A DNA stretch of 64,000 nucleotides from Lactobacillus johnsonii (GCF_013487865.1 NZ_CP047409.1:1116001-1180000), one strand, 5' to 3'; positions 10,958-21,366 are shown, counted from the stretch's first letter. The notes: generated from the letters alone by a model not told the origin. Numbers and translations are program-made.

Positions 10958-10980
10958 AAATGCATGCGAAAAATTTTTAA

Positions 10981-11255
10981 TTATTTTGAATGACGACCTT
11001 TTCCACCCAAAATTTTCCTCCAAAATCTCTTAGGGATGAGAAAACTACCAAGTAACAGCACTATTACTAAACTACCCACATATATCCAGGTACTAGGGTT
11101 AGTATGATTAATACTTTTAATATAAAGTTTGTGTAGTTATTTCTTTTCACTATAATTTTCAATATTTTCAAGGTTACTTGAATGGGAAGCAAAATAGTTA
11201 AATAAATTGATAGTACTACACTACTTACTACTGCGAAAGTTTTTCTTTTCTTCAT
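10981..11255 (-). pseudogene. Decayed gene for a small exported protein with C-terminal membrane anchor
   Basis: A good ribosome site (AAGGAG) precedes an ATG at 11255, which starts MKKRKTFAVVSSVVLSIYL, a signal-peptide-like start. Read in one frame it stops after 62 codons at 11067. After a shift of frame near 11190, another frame reads ASHSSNLENIENYSEKK, one stop, then LHKLYIKSINHTNPSTW, then a hydrophobic helix and a positively charged tail (PKRFWRKILGGKGRHSK) ending at 10981. I infer an ancestral secreted or anchored protein with one frameshift and one nonsense codon. The family is not recognised. The 62-codon frame could instead be a real short membrane protein. Confidence 0.45.
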
Positions 11256-11465
11256 TACATCTCCTTAACCACATTTTCTAAGTTTAATAAACGTCACTTT
11301 TTATCTAGTCTGTATATCTCATATCTAAAAGGCTCTATACTTTTTCCTGTTGATGGATATCTATGATATTCTATCGACAGGATTTTTATTGCACAAAGAA
11401 AGAGGCCATAAGCCTCACTGCATTAAATCTTCTGATTCCACTCTAAAGAATAAAGGTGATTGCTT

Positions 11466-12695
11466 ATGTCCTCTAACAATGATTGTATTAAATTTCATCT
11501 CAATATTGAAGATCCTAATATTATTTTTTCTGATTATTTTAAAAAATATATTAACGGCAAATATCATAATCTCTATGTAGCTAAACTTATTCGGTCCCAT
11601 TGTCCTTACTGTCTTTCCTCTAATCTTAAGCATAACGGTCATTACGTTTCTAACGTTCGTTTCATTACTGCTGATGCTAGTAAGCCCGTTACTATCAGAT
11701 TAAGAAAACAACGTGTTCTCTGCAATGACTGTTTAAAAAGATCTATGGCTCAATCTAATCTGGTTAATAAAGGCTCCTATATCTCTAACACTTCTAAGCG
11801 AAAAATACTTTCTGCTCTTACTGAAGATCGTTCAATGACCAGCATTGCTAGAGAACATAATGTATCTGTCAACACGGTTCAAAGAGTATTAGAAGCCTGC
11901 TCTTCTAAGTTCTATGATGACTTTGATCATCTCCCTGAACACTTAGCTTTTGATGAATTCAAAGGTGTAGGCAAAAAGCTTCACTTTATTTGTCTAGATG
12001 GTGATACTCACAAAGTTGTTCAAATTCTTAGAACTCGTTTCAAACCTGATATTCTACGCTATTTTTACAAGTTCACTCCTAAAGCTCGTGCAATGGTTAA
12101 AACAGTAACTATGGATCTTAATTGTTATTATCCTTTAGTTGCTAGAGAATTATTTCCAAATGCTCAGATAGTTATTGACCGTTTTCATATGGTTCAAATG
12201 CTTACTAGATCGTTTAATATTTTCAGAGTTCAAATCATGAAGCAATTTAAAAAGTAAAGCCATGAATATAAGCTTTTAAAGTCTCCTTGGAAGCTTTATC
12301 TCATGAAATATGACAAACTTAATAAGACTACTCCCTACTACGATTGGCACTTTAAAGACTCTCTCACTCAGGAACATGTTGTCTTAGATGGTTTAGATTG
12401 TGACCAAACCTTAGAAAATACTTATTGGGTTATGCAGGACTTTATGACTGCTATTCAGGATAACGATGAAAAGAAAGTTATCCATCTACTTCATTCAAAA
12501 CAAAGTGTTGGTAAACAAATGCATCAAACACTACTGACCTTTAAGCATAATTATACCGGTGTCCTAAACGGTATATCTTCTAACTACTCTAATGGTTGTC
12601 TTGAAGGTGTCAATCGGAAGATTAAGCAAATTGAACGTACTGCTTATGGCTATAGAAATTTCAAACATTTATTAATTAGAATTAGACTTGAATAA
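11466..12695 (+). pseudogene. ISL3-family transposase with one in-frame stop codon
   Basis: The frame begins at the ATG at 11466 (AAAGGTG upstream), with a zinc-ribbon region (CPYC..CNDC), a helix-turn-helix (MTSIAREHNVSVNTVQRVL) and the DDE domain (AFDEFKGV; VTMDLNCYYP; VIDRFHMVQ). It halts at a TAA at 12255-12257. The same frame continues directly after the stop (SHEYKLLKSPWKLYLMKYD) to 12695, including the last catalytic Glu in GCLEGVNRKIKQIERTAYGY. So this is one gene of about 410 codons broken by a single nonsense change, not two genes. Confidence 0.9.
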
Positions 12696-12710
12696 AATAT
12701 TGTAAAAGAA

Positions 12711-12751
12711 AAAGAGCCAAACAACTATTTTCTAGTTGCTTAGCTCTCTTT
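12711..12751 (+). terminator. Terminator of the ISL3 transposase
   Basis: AAAGAGC..AACTA pairs with TAGTTG..GCTCTCTTT, inside the IS just after the transposase stop codon. Confidence 0.75.
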
Positions 12752-12830
12752 ACAAACTATTCATCAACAGGATTTGACAAACAGCCATCTAAAATACTAG
12801 CTACTTCCTATATCTATAATTTACTCTATC

Positions 12831-12867
12831 AAAAAAACGGTCGATTAGCTAATCGACCGCTTTTTTC
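12831..12867. terminator. Palindromic terminator downstream of the SIR2 gene
   Basis: A perfect 22-base palindrome (CGGTCGATTAG and its complement, 12838-12859) flanked by a run of seven A and a run of six T. It can end minus-strand transcription of the defence operon and also plus-strand transcription. Confidence 0.85.
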
Positions 12868-12945
12868 AACCGTTTTGCGTGTAATTAATTACTAGGCTCT
12901 CCAATCCATCAGCTTTACCATAGCTTCTGAATGTTATTACCCTTA

Positions 12946-15900
12946 TCAATTTTGCAAATATTTTACTTCTAATTCCTTTTGATCTTCTGGCAAAAGAAAT
13001 TTCTTCGTCACATCTAAAAAATCTTCAATTAAGTCCTGGTAATTATTTTCATTCATTTTTTTAACTACTTCAAAGCAATTAAAGGTTAAAGAATGATTGA
13101 TGACTAATAACCCATTTATAAAAAGAGATTCAATTATTTTAGTCATTAATTTTAGACTGTCTTTTGAATAATTTCTATCTTCTCTAAAATAGACATATAG
13201 CATCTCATATTTTTTCTTAATATATGTCTTATTTCGTAATATTTCTTCAAAAATCGACTCACAAGCAGAAAAATTATTTATATGTCTACAAATTGCATTT
13301 AAAGCGATTTTTAGTGTATCAGGCATATTTCTTAAATACCACCTAATCCAATCTACTACATTGTTTTTTTCCCCTAATTCTTGTTTTAAGAAATAATTAA
13401 TCATGGAACTAAATAAAGATTTCTTATATGATTCAGCTTTAATTGTTTTTTTTATGTTTGCTTGCATGGGTTTTATACAATAAATTAGCATCCAAACTAT
13501 GTTGTTTTCACAAAAATCATCTGAAAACTCCGTATTAAACAGGTGTGTTACTGCATTTGTGGCTCTGTTTGCTATATTTTCATTAATTTGATAACTATGA
13601 GAAAATCCAATAAATTCATCTTCTGTAATAGGATCATTATTTTCAAAGAAAATATAAAAATGACCTTTCATATATTCTCTTTCATGTTCAGGTAACTTTA
13701 AAATAGTATCCATAAATTTACTTTTATAATTTTCTTCAAAATTACTTTTATCATTTTTTATCATATCATCAATTAATGATACATATTGATAGGCCGTGGT
13801 ATTCACAAAGTCTTCTAAAGATATCCATTTAGTTTTATTTCTCTTATTATAATAAAAACTAGTATTTTTAAGTTAAAAATCATTGAATAAGTAATCATAT
13901 AATATTTTCTTTTGTTCAATAGTACCATTTGTAGATATATATTTTAAAAATTCAAAATTAATACCAGATAACTTTGATTTTAAACAAGAATCTAAGCGAT
14001 TAAAATATTGTTTAACTATTTCAACGCTTAGCTTGTTAGCTTCTGCACCAGCAATCAGTATTTTATTTATTTCAATCAAATAGTTTTTTAATATCGTATC
14101 ATTACCAATTACTTCTTCTAAAAAATAGTTATTAATATTACTAAAATATTTCCAACTCTCACTATTTTTAAAAACTTTGAGTAATTGTTCTTTTTGCCCA
14201 ATTATATTTTTATCATCTAGTTTAGATTTTAAATTTAATGCCTCTTTCAAATTCTCAACAATCTTTTTTACATCACGTGGATTAGTAGGTTGCTCCATTT
14301 CAAAAAATGGCTTGTTTGGCATTAAAGTCATATCAAAAACATATCAACCATCAATATAATAATTTGATTTTATATTCTTATCTTTTGCAAATTTTTGAAC
14401 AAATTTGTTCATTTCCTTCCCCATTAATTTATCATTAAAGTCTATATTATTTAATAATTTGTCAAAATCAAATACTTTTGGGAAATTATCATTTAAACTT
14501 AGATTTATCAATAATCTTTGAATCAATTTACTGTCTCTATAGAAATACTGTGGAAAGGCACCGGACTTATATACAATCCGATTTTTAAAAAACAAATACT
14601 CCAGTACTTTAATTGGTTCATTCTCTAAAATCTGTTCAATTGAAGCTTGTGATAATATTTTTTTCTTGTTTAAAATTTCTATTAACTTTCTCAAAGCTGC
14701 GGAAGAAAAATTAAAAAATATATTCTTATTTAAGTCATATTCAACTAAATTACCAAAAGTAGAAAAAATACTATTATCTTCTAAGTTAACTAATAACCAA
14801 ATTACTCGCACTTCATTCCTTGAGATATTATTTGGAGAATGTACTCGATTTAAAAAGTTCTTACCATTTTCATATAAATAATCAAAATCCTTACAATGTT
14901 TATATAAAATATTCATTATATTTTCATCACCAAAAACTTCAGATGATTTTTATTATTTTGGATTTAGTTTCCTCATTTATCTTTGAAAATTCCCTATTTA
15001 CTTCACTCCAAAAATTGTGATAACACTTTCCATTGCTTAATTCGTTTACAAATTTACTATTGTTGACAAGCAAATTAATACTATCTTTATTTAACCTATT
15101 TCTAAAGCACTCATCTATAAACGTTTCCTCATTCGACAAAGCTCTAGTTATGTCTTTATTTAGCTGATCTAAATGATTTTTATCTATATCGTCAATAAGC
15201 TCCTTGGCAGAAACAAATGTATGCTTTTCCCGATACTTATTATTAATATCTTTATTCATTTTCTTTAAAAAAAGTGGTAAGTCCGAATAATTATGCCCAT
15301 ACCATATAATTTGTATATTTTTCTCTTCTCTATAGTACTCTTTTACTAAATTAGCCTGGTCTTCAGAGATATCATTCCTAAATTGCATCAACGCATACTT
15401 TTTTTAATTTAAACTATCTGATGAAAATAGAGTTAGAACTTCTTCTTCTTGAAGACTTGAACCAATAAATAATAGTACATGCGTATTTTGTTTTATCAAT
15501 TGCGTTTCTATTTTTTTCTTAGCATTATTATTCAAATATAATTGATTATATGAATTTGATGAACTAACTAATAAAACTCCAGGAGTAACAGGAGTTCCAT
15601 GCATATGTAAAATAGATTTATCAGCTAATTTGTCAATATTGTCTAAAGCATTGATGTCTGTTAGAGTACTTGGATGTGATTGGAAAGTTTTCTCATATGC
15701 TTTTTCTATTTGATTATCATAGTTCGTAGTTATAAAAATCGCACTTAAATTAAGAACTTGATCAATTATTTCATTAGTCTTTTTTATCGGATTTATTTCA
15801 AGAAAATAATATTTTTCAAAATCATTTACATGTTCTAAATATTTAGTTTTCTCTTCAAGCTTATGATCCAATGATTTACTCCTACAATACTTTTTAATCA

Positions 15901-16225
15901 TATGATGAACCATATCAAGTTTTCTCTTATTAGAATAGCCACTTCTATCGTTTAGCCAGTCTAAAAAGCTAATATCGGTTGCCTGTACTGATGAATAAAA
16001 TGAATCTTGTCCTAATAAATCTTGTAAATGAGTTTTCCAATATTGAATAAGATCTTGAACATAGCCATTCCAATTTTTATATCCTTGAGAAATAGATGTA
16101 CCAGCTCCAAGAAAACAAACAAGTGTATTATCTTCTTTAGTCGAAGCTAGTGCGTTAATAAAATTATTATATTCTGCAGATGAATTTATTTTGGTTGAAA
16201 CTAGTTTTTCAAATCCTTTATCCAT
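12946..16225 (-). pseudogene. Decayed SIR2-domain defence protein (about 1,090 codons, three stops and one frameshift)
   Basis: The N-terminal part (ATG 16225, ribosome site GGAG) is a SIR2_2 domain: FLGAGTS at residues 38-44, TTNYD at 166-170 and HMHG at 207-210, which match NAD-binding and catalytic Asn/His positions. It stops at TAA (15406-15404). The same frame then continues KKYALMQFRND and IIWYGHNYSDLPLFLKK, the usual end of this SIR2 type. A one-base shift in an A5 tract (about 14947-14951) joins it to the next stretch, which runs on past a TGA (14346-14344) and a TAA (13875-13873), both in frame, to a final stop at 12946. The C-terminal two thirds match nothing I recognise. Intact relatives deplete NAD+ on phage infection; this copy should be dead unless recoded. 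Confidence 0.85.
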
Positions 16226-16244
16226 AAATAACTCCATTTCATTT

Positions 16245-18065
16245 TTATCTACTCGCTTCTTCTAATGCTTTTTGGAGTTCTGGGTCAACTGCATGAATGT
16301 ATAGTCCATGAACTCCACGTGTCATTAATACATTAAATTCATTTTTTAAAAGAGTATCCGCATAACTTTTAGTAGAATCACGTTTCTGAGTAGCCTTACT
16401 ATTAGAGCTCTCTAGTGGATCATGAATAATATGTCCGTTTCGATATTTTACCGATGGTCCCAATTCTACACCAACATAGTTAAGATCAAATCCTTGTACA
16501 GTATAAGTTGATCCAATCTCATCTATTGTGTAATCTTTTTCGGCCCATGACTGCTCACTATACTTTACCGACTTATGCGCTCTATGCTTACTTTCGTACT
16601 TGTCTCTTCTATTGATTTCATAATTCCATGGCATATGCCATTCTCCCTCAGACACTTCCCAGTATCTTTGATTATTAGGTGGCTGTGTCTTTCCGCCAGA
16701 ATAGTCCCAATCAAACGTAGCAACCATTCTACTTATTCCATTTTTTTGATTGCTATTCTTTTCTTGGATAGCTTTTTGCATTTCAGATGGATCATTAAAA
16801 ATCTTTATTTGATAATTGTCGTCGTGAGGTATTTTATTAATTAAACCCTTATCTACTATATTCCGAATCCAATCTATTGTTGCCTGAGAGGCATCCATTC
16901 TCATCTGATTGCTCAAATAGATAATATTATTCTTTCCTACTTTTTCTTCTAATTTAGCAAAGTTTTTCTTTTCCCAAACTGAAGATGTGGATAAAACCTG
17001 TCTTGGGTCATATACTGCCATAATTACTTTAGCGCGTTTCATAATATCTTTTAACATATTATCACCGTATTTGGCGTAAGCTTGGTTTTTCTGCGTAAGT
17101 AATAAATGCGCTTCATCAATCAAGGCTATATCTATTTTATTTTCAGGATCAACTTGCTTTATGAAAGTAACAGGCTTTGCAACTTGTACTTGATCATCCC
17201 TATCAAAAAGTTTTTTTGATATTTCTTTATATACTTTAAGTTGTTCAGCTTGATTAACTATCATTGCAACAGATAATCTTTGAGAGTTGTCCTTAATTTT
17301 TTTCTCGTTAGCAGATATTTGATCTTCATGCACTAGATCGTAAAAAATATTACTCATCAAAACGGTTTTACCTGAGCCAGCATTACCTTCTACCAGAATA
17401 AGCTTACCTTCATCCATTTTTTTATTTTTCTGCTTAAAGAGTTCTTCATTTATTTTATCTATAATTTTTGCCTTCGCATTTAATTGTTCGTTGGTTAGTT
17501 TATTAAACGGGGATGCCTTAAAAATAGCTGATGATTCAATTATTTTACGAGTTGGAAATAAAATTTTGTTTTTCTTTCCTAATTGTTTCCAAATGAGATC
17601 AAATAAATTATCAAATTCATCAGAATCATAGTATCTATTTTGCTCATTATGACGTCTATTATTTAAACGATATACTGCCGGTACACTGCTAAGATATTGC
17701 ATCATTCTATTTTCAATATCAAGAGTCATAGATTTATTAAAGTGTTCGTGTCCAATTACAAACATACTTACATTTTTTGAATTTTTTAAATGAAAAAAAT
17801 CATCTCTTTTAGCTGGATCTGAATCCAAGTGTTGTAATGTACGTCTTTGAATATCGTTTGTTTCACCAACATATACTGTATATTGTGAACTATCTTTATT
17901 CATAGGATCGTTTATGACATATACAGTAGGAAATTCTGTCAATAATACTCGCTTTTTTTTATCTGAAGCATATTTTTGATTAATCTTATCATTTAACTGA
18001 CTAGCCGTTTGAATATTATAGCTAGTTTCATATATGATTGGTGCTTTTAATTCTTTATTTGCCAA
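16245..18065 (-). CDS. GIY-YIG nuclease-like plus DUF2075 helicase protein (defence operon, first gene)
   Basis: The 606-residue protein starts with a GIY-YIG-like region: TVYV, then YVGET near 65-69, R74/R75, and ENRMMQYL near 118-125. The DUF2075 (Schlafen-type superfamily 1 helicase) part follows: Walker A GNAGSGKT at 227-234, Walker B ALIDEAHLL near 314-322, VIMAVYDPRQVLS, a late QGFDLNYVGVELG motif and NEFNVLMTRGVHGLYIHA near the end. The start is a TTG with AGAGAG upstream. The gene is intact. Only 19 bases separate it from the SIR2 start, so the two form an operon. About 60-70 bases upstream lies an inverted repeat (TGTAT..ATACA) that could be an operator. The function is inferred: sensing or processing of foreign nucleic acid. 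Confidence 0.88.
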   Translation of the reverse strand: MANKELKAPIIYETSYNIQTASQLNDKINQKYASDKKKRVLLTEFPTVYVINDPMNKDSSQYTVYVGETNDIQRRTLQHLDSDPAKRDDFFHLKNSKNVSMFVIGHEHFNKSMTLDIENRMMQYLSSVPAVYRLNNRRHNEQNRYYDSDEFDNLFDLIWKQLGKKNKILFPTRKIIESSAIFKASPFNKLTNEQLNAKAKIIDKINEELFKQKNKKMDEGKLILVEGNAGSGKTVLMSNIFYDLVHEDQISANEKKIKDNSQRLSVAMIVNQAEQLKVYKEISKKLFDRDDQVQVAKPVTFIKQVDPENKIDIALIDEAHLLLTQKNQAYAKYGDNMLKDIMKRAKVIMAVYDPRQVLSTSSVWEKKNFAKLEEKVGKNNIIYLSNQMRMDASQATIDWIRNIVDKGLINKIPHDDNYQIKIFNDPSEMQKAIQEKNSNQKNGISRMVATFDWDYSGGKTQPPNNQRYWEVSEGEWHMPWNYEINRRDKYESKHRAHKSVKYSEQSWAEKDYTIDEIGSTYTVQGFDLNYVGVELGPSVKYRNGHIIHDPLESSNSKATQKRDSTKSYADTLLKNEFNVLMTRGVHGLYIHAVDPELQKALEEASR

Positions 18066-18195
18066 AATATTAAAGTCTCTCTTTTATTCATAATCTTTAT
18101 TACATACTCTTCTTAAAAGATATCATAATTGTATCTACTGATATACAAAAATTCTAGTATTTTAGTTATTTTACATAATAAAAAATATGAACCAA

Positions 18196-18227
18196 GCAAA
18201 AAAGCTGACTAACAAGCCAGCTTTTCT
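18196..18227 (-). terminator. Terminator after the TPR gene
   Basis: AAAAGCTGGCTTG pairs imperfectly with the complementary CTAGTCAGCTTTT arm, followed by a T-run on the minus strand. It may also limit read-through towards the defence operon promoter. Confidence 0.75.
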
Positions 18228-18228
18228 A

Positions 18229-19488
18229 CTACTCTTCACTATTCAATTCATCTAACACATCTTGCATATCAAGATCATCTGGTTGAACTTGCAGGTACTT
18301 CTTAATCAATTCCTTAGTTGTTGGAATCTCACGCAACTCATAGAACAAGCTAATCATCTGTCTCAAGAAGTTTGCATTATTTTGAAAGGCTGGATAGGCA
18401 AGCAAGAATTCACTCTTAGCCTTATCGTAATCTTCAAGTCTTTGGTAAGAAACAGCCAAATTCCAGTGAGCTTGTGGCTCTAATTCTTCATCGTCAAGAT
18501 CCTTGAATAAGCTAATATTAGCCTCATCTTGATGCTGGTGAAGGTATAAGTTAGACAACTGCAAGCGCAAATCACTATTGTCAGGAGCAACCTCAAGTCC
18601 CTTTTTAAGCAAGCGTTCTGCTTCATCTAATTGGTTCAAGTTAGCAGCAGCTTTGGCACCCAAACTATACAGAACTTCATCTAATTCGTTATAAGATAGA
18701 CCAGTTTGCGCAGTTCTGAGCACTTCCTCATTGTTGTCTTCAGCGGCATAGGCTTGGGCAAGAAGTGGATAGGCATTTACATAATCCGGTTGAGTTTCAA
18801 TTACCTGGTCTAAATACTTAATTGCAGCCTTATTATCGTTAGCCGAAAGCATAATTAAGCCAGCTTCATAAAGAGCATCAATACTTAAAATATCATTTTC
18901 ATGACTCTTAATTTCATTTGCTGCTTCTTCATACTCACCTAATTTAGCAAGACAAGCTGCAATTCTTTGACTTAAAACTACTTCACCGAAAGTCTTATTA
19001 TTTTTAGCTAATCCACGGTATAAGTCTAAGGCTTCGCTGTAGTCACCGCTAAGATAGTCTAATTCAGCCAAACCAAAGTTAATGGCATCTTCATCAGGAG
19101 CTAATTTATGTGCTTCTAAGAGCTTTTGATGGGCTGTTTCAATTAACCCATTACTTTGATAGTAATCAGCTAAATCAAGCAAACTTTCAAGATAAGCGTC
19201 ACTGTCTGACTTTACATCATAAAGTAGCTGCAAGCCATCGTCTTCATCCCCATCATTTAACAAAATTTCAGCTAAATAGACCTTAAACAAATCCTCTTTA
19301 GGAAATTGTCCAATCAAAAAACGGTAAACTTCTTTAGAAAGATCAGTAAAACCAAGATCAGTTAAGTTTTCAGCTAAAGAAGCAAGGATTTTTGGGTCAT
19401 CATTATCCAAAGCCTTTTTCAAGAGAATTCGATTATCAGAAAAATCATGATTTTGAATTGCATCTAATAGTTGTTCAGAATAAGTCAT
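18229..19488 (-). CDS. TPR repeat protein (YpiA-like)
   Basis: About 419 residues made of tandem TPR units, for example AIKYLDQVIETQPDYVNAYP and AERLLKKGLEVAPDNSDLR, with an acidic C-terminus ending DVLDELNSEE. There is no signal peptide, so it is cytoplasmic. The ATG at 19488 (MTYSEQLLDAIQ) is preferred over one 14 codons upstream that would start in the hup terminator region. It lies downstream of hup in the order seen in many lactobacilli. The role is unknown; TPR proteins act as adaptors. Confidence 0.88.
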   Translation of the reverse strand: MTYSEQLLDAIQNHDFSDNRILLKKALDNDDPKILASLAENLTDLGFTDLSKEVYRFLIGQFPKEDLFKVYLAEILLNDGDEDDGLQLLYDVKSDSDAYLESLLDLADYYQSNGLIETAHQKLLEAHKLAPDEDAINFGLAELDYLSGDYSEALDLYRGLAKNNKTFGEVVLSQRIAACLAKLGEYEEAANEIKSHENDILSIDALYEAGLIMLSANDNKAAIKYLDQVIETQPDYVNAYPLLAQAYAAEDNNEEVLRTAQTGLSYNELDEVLYSLGAKAAANLNQLDEAERLLKKGLEVAPDNSDLRLQLSNLYLHQHQDEANISLFKDLDDEELEPQAHWNLAVSYQRLEDYDKAKSEFLLAYPAFQNNANFLRQMISLFYELREIPTTKELIKKYLQVQPDDLDMQDVLDELNSEE

Positions 19489-19530
19489 TTTTTCACTCTT
19501 TTCATTTGTGCTCTCACAATAATTGTACAC

Positions 19531-19568
19531 AAAAAACGTGCCAAGCTATACAACTTAGCACGTTTTTA
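19531..19568 (-). terminator. Terminator of hup
   Basis: AAAAACGTGC pairs perfectly with GCACGTTTTT around a 16-base loop, directly after hup. Confidence 0.85.
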
Positions 19569-19588
19569 TTTTGCTAGTAACTGAACAA

Positions 19589-19864
19589 TTACTTAACAGC
19601 ATCCTTAAGAGCCTTACCTGGCTTGAATGCAGGAACCTTAGAAGCTGGGATTTCGATTTCAGCCCCAGTTTGTGGGTTACGACCCTTACGAGCTGCACGG
19701 TGACGTACTTCAAAAGTACCGAAACCGATCAATTGAACTTTTTCACCCTTAGCAAGATCTTCTTGAATAGAGTTAAAGATTGCATCAACTGCAGCAGCAA
19801 CTTCTTTCTTGGTTAAGTCAGTTTTAGCAGCAACTTCAGAAACTAATTCTGCCTTGTTTGCCAT
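19589..19864 (-). CDS. hup: DNA-binding protein HU
   Basis: The 91-residue histone-like protein has the HU signature ([23 protein letters not shown]-grasping arm) and starts [15 protein letters not shown]. The ribosome site GGGAGGTG is very strong, fitting an abundant protein. It stands alone with its own terminator. Confidence 0.97.
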   Translation of the reverse strand: MANKAELVSEVAAKTDLTKKEVAAAVDAIFNSIQEDLAKGEKVQLIGFGTFEVRHRAARKGRNPQTGAEIEIPASKVPAFKPGKALKDAVK

Positions 19865-20027
19865 TCCACTTCACCTCCCAAAATGAACTAATAATATTTT
19901 TAAACAAAACCTTTGAAAATAAGAAAAATGAGTTATTCATTTATTCCCTGCAATAAAATTAGCACACTAAGACGCTTAGTTGCAAGCTTTTTCGCAGATA
20001 TATCCCTATTTTTTTGAAATTTAAGGC

Positions 20028-21335
20028 TTATTTACGTTTTCTAGCTAAGATTTTAATTGGCGTTCCCACAAAATCAAAGTTTTGTCTTAATTGATTAATT
20101 AAAAATCTCTGGTATGAGAAGTGAAGCAACTCTGGAGCATTTACAAAGACGACAAATGTTGGCGGCGTTACAGCAACTTGAGTCATGTAGTAGATTCTTA
20201 ATCTCTTTCCATTAACAAGTGGAGTTGGTGTAATTCTAGTTGCTTCAAGAAGTAAATCGTTCAAGACACTAGACTGAATTCGACGAGTTTGATTTTCATG
20301 AACTTCTTTAACAAGCTTCAAGATATCTGGAACTCTTTGACCCGTCTTAGCAGAAACGAAAATAATTGGAGCATAGTCTAAGTATTGGAACTCTCTTCTG
20401 ATTGTATCTTCAAAGTCCTTCATACTTCTACTATCTTTTTTAGGTAGATCCCACTTATTTACAACAATAATTACACCACGGCCTGCGTCATGAGCATATC
20501 CTGCTACGTGCTTATCTTGTTCACGAATACCAGTACTTGCATCTAAGACTAAAAGTGTAATATCACTTTCTTCAATAGCACTGATCGCTCTTAAAACAGA
20601 ATACTTTTCGGTCTTCTCATAAACCTTACCACGCCGTCTGATACCGGCTGTATCAACGATAGTATACTTTTGCCCATCATTGGTAAAAGTCGTGTCAATG
20701 GCGTCTCTAGTCGTTCCTTCGATATTAGAAACAATTACACGTTGTTCACCTAAAATAGCATTTACAAGTGAAGATTTACCGACATTTGGACGTCCAATCA
20801 CACTAAAGCGAATTGAACCATCTTCATGTTGGTTAGCCTTGTCCCCAAATTCACCAACAATAGCATCGAGTAAATCACCCATTCCAGTTCCATGACTACC
20901 AGAAACTGGGATTGGATCACCTAAGCCTAAGCTATAAAAGTCATAAATATCTGTTCTTTGCTCAGGATTATCAGCCTTATTAATGGCCAAAATAACTGGC
21001 TTTTTAGTTCGATAAAGCATTTTAGCAATTGTTTCATCCATGTTAGTCATATGTTGAGTAACATCCCCTAACATCACAATTACATCTGCTTCATCAATGG
21101 CAATTTCAGCTTGTGCCTTAATTTGTTCTTCAATTTCACCAGAGTCTAGAGTAATACCACCAGTATCAATCAGGATAAATTCATGACCCATCCATTCAGC
21201 ACGGGCATAAATTCTATCTCTAGTAACTCCAGCCTTATCTTCAACAATAGCTACACGAGAATTAATAATTCTGTTAAAAATAGTTGACTTACCAACATTT
21301 GGACGTCCAACTAATGCAACTACGGGTAATGACAT
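20028..21335 (-). CDS. der: Ribosome assembly GTPase Der (EngA)
   Basis: Two consecutive Ras-like GTPase domains followed by a KH-like domain. The first has [13 protein letters not shown] at residues 10-22, DTGG and NKAD. The second has [13 protein letters not shown] near 181-193, DTAG and NKWD. The C-terminus ends [17 protein letters not shown], as in Der. At 435 residues it is full length. The protein is essential for 50S assembly. It follows the S1 gene, separated by a terminator. Confidence 0.97.
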   Translation of the reverse strand: MSLPVVALVGRPNVGKSTIFNRIINSRVAIVEDKAGVTRDRIYARAEWMGHEFILIDTGGITLDSGEIEEQIKAQAEIAIDEADVIVMLGDVTQHMTNMDETIAKMLYRTKKPVILAINKADNPEQRTDIYDFYSLGLGDPIPVSGSHGTGMGDLLDAIVGEFGDKANQHEDGSIRFSVIGRPNVGKSSLVNAILGEQRVIVSNIEGTTRDAIDTTFTNDGQKYTIVDTAGIRRRGKVYEKTEKYSVLRAISAIEESDITLLVLDASTGIREQDKHVAGYAHDAGRGVIIVVNKWDLPKKDSRSMKDFEDTIRREFQYLDYAPIIFVSAKTGQRVPDILKLVKEVHENQTRRIQSSVLNDLLLEATRITPTPLVNGKRLRIYYMTQVAVTPPTFVVFVNAPELLHFSYQRFLINQLRQNFDFVGTPIKILARKRK

Positions 21336-21366
21336 ATTATTTCTACCCCTTTCTATCTAATGAAAT

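Larger units (their letters stand above)
11331..12786 (+). mobile_element. ISL3-family insertion sequence with 8-bp target duplication
   Basis: Imperfect inverted repeats of about 30 bp (GGCTCTATAC..CCTGTTGATG at the left; the complement of GGCTGTTTG..CCTGTTGATG at the right) bound a 1.46-kb element. The 8-bp direct repeat ATCTAAAA flanks it at 11323-11330 and 12787-12794, as expected for ISL3. The left end holds a terminator-like stem (CCTGTTGAT with ATCGACAGG, then a T-run) and a second small hairpin (GAGGC..GCCTC) before the transposase. The clean duplication indicates a fairly recent insertion, yet the transposase carries a stop codon. Confidence 0.92.

Noticed and set aside
12303..12695. 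Independent 130-codon gene after the ISL3 transposase
   Set aside because: It is the C-terminal part of the same transposase, in frame after one TAA, and carries the last catalytic Glu.
12946..16237. Five separate hypothetical genes on the minus strand
   Set aside because: The pieces continue each other in frame across single stop codons and one 1-base shift, and the second piece completes the SIR2 domain of the first.
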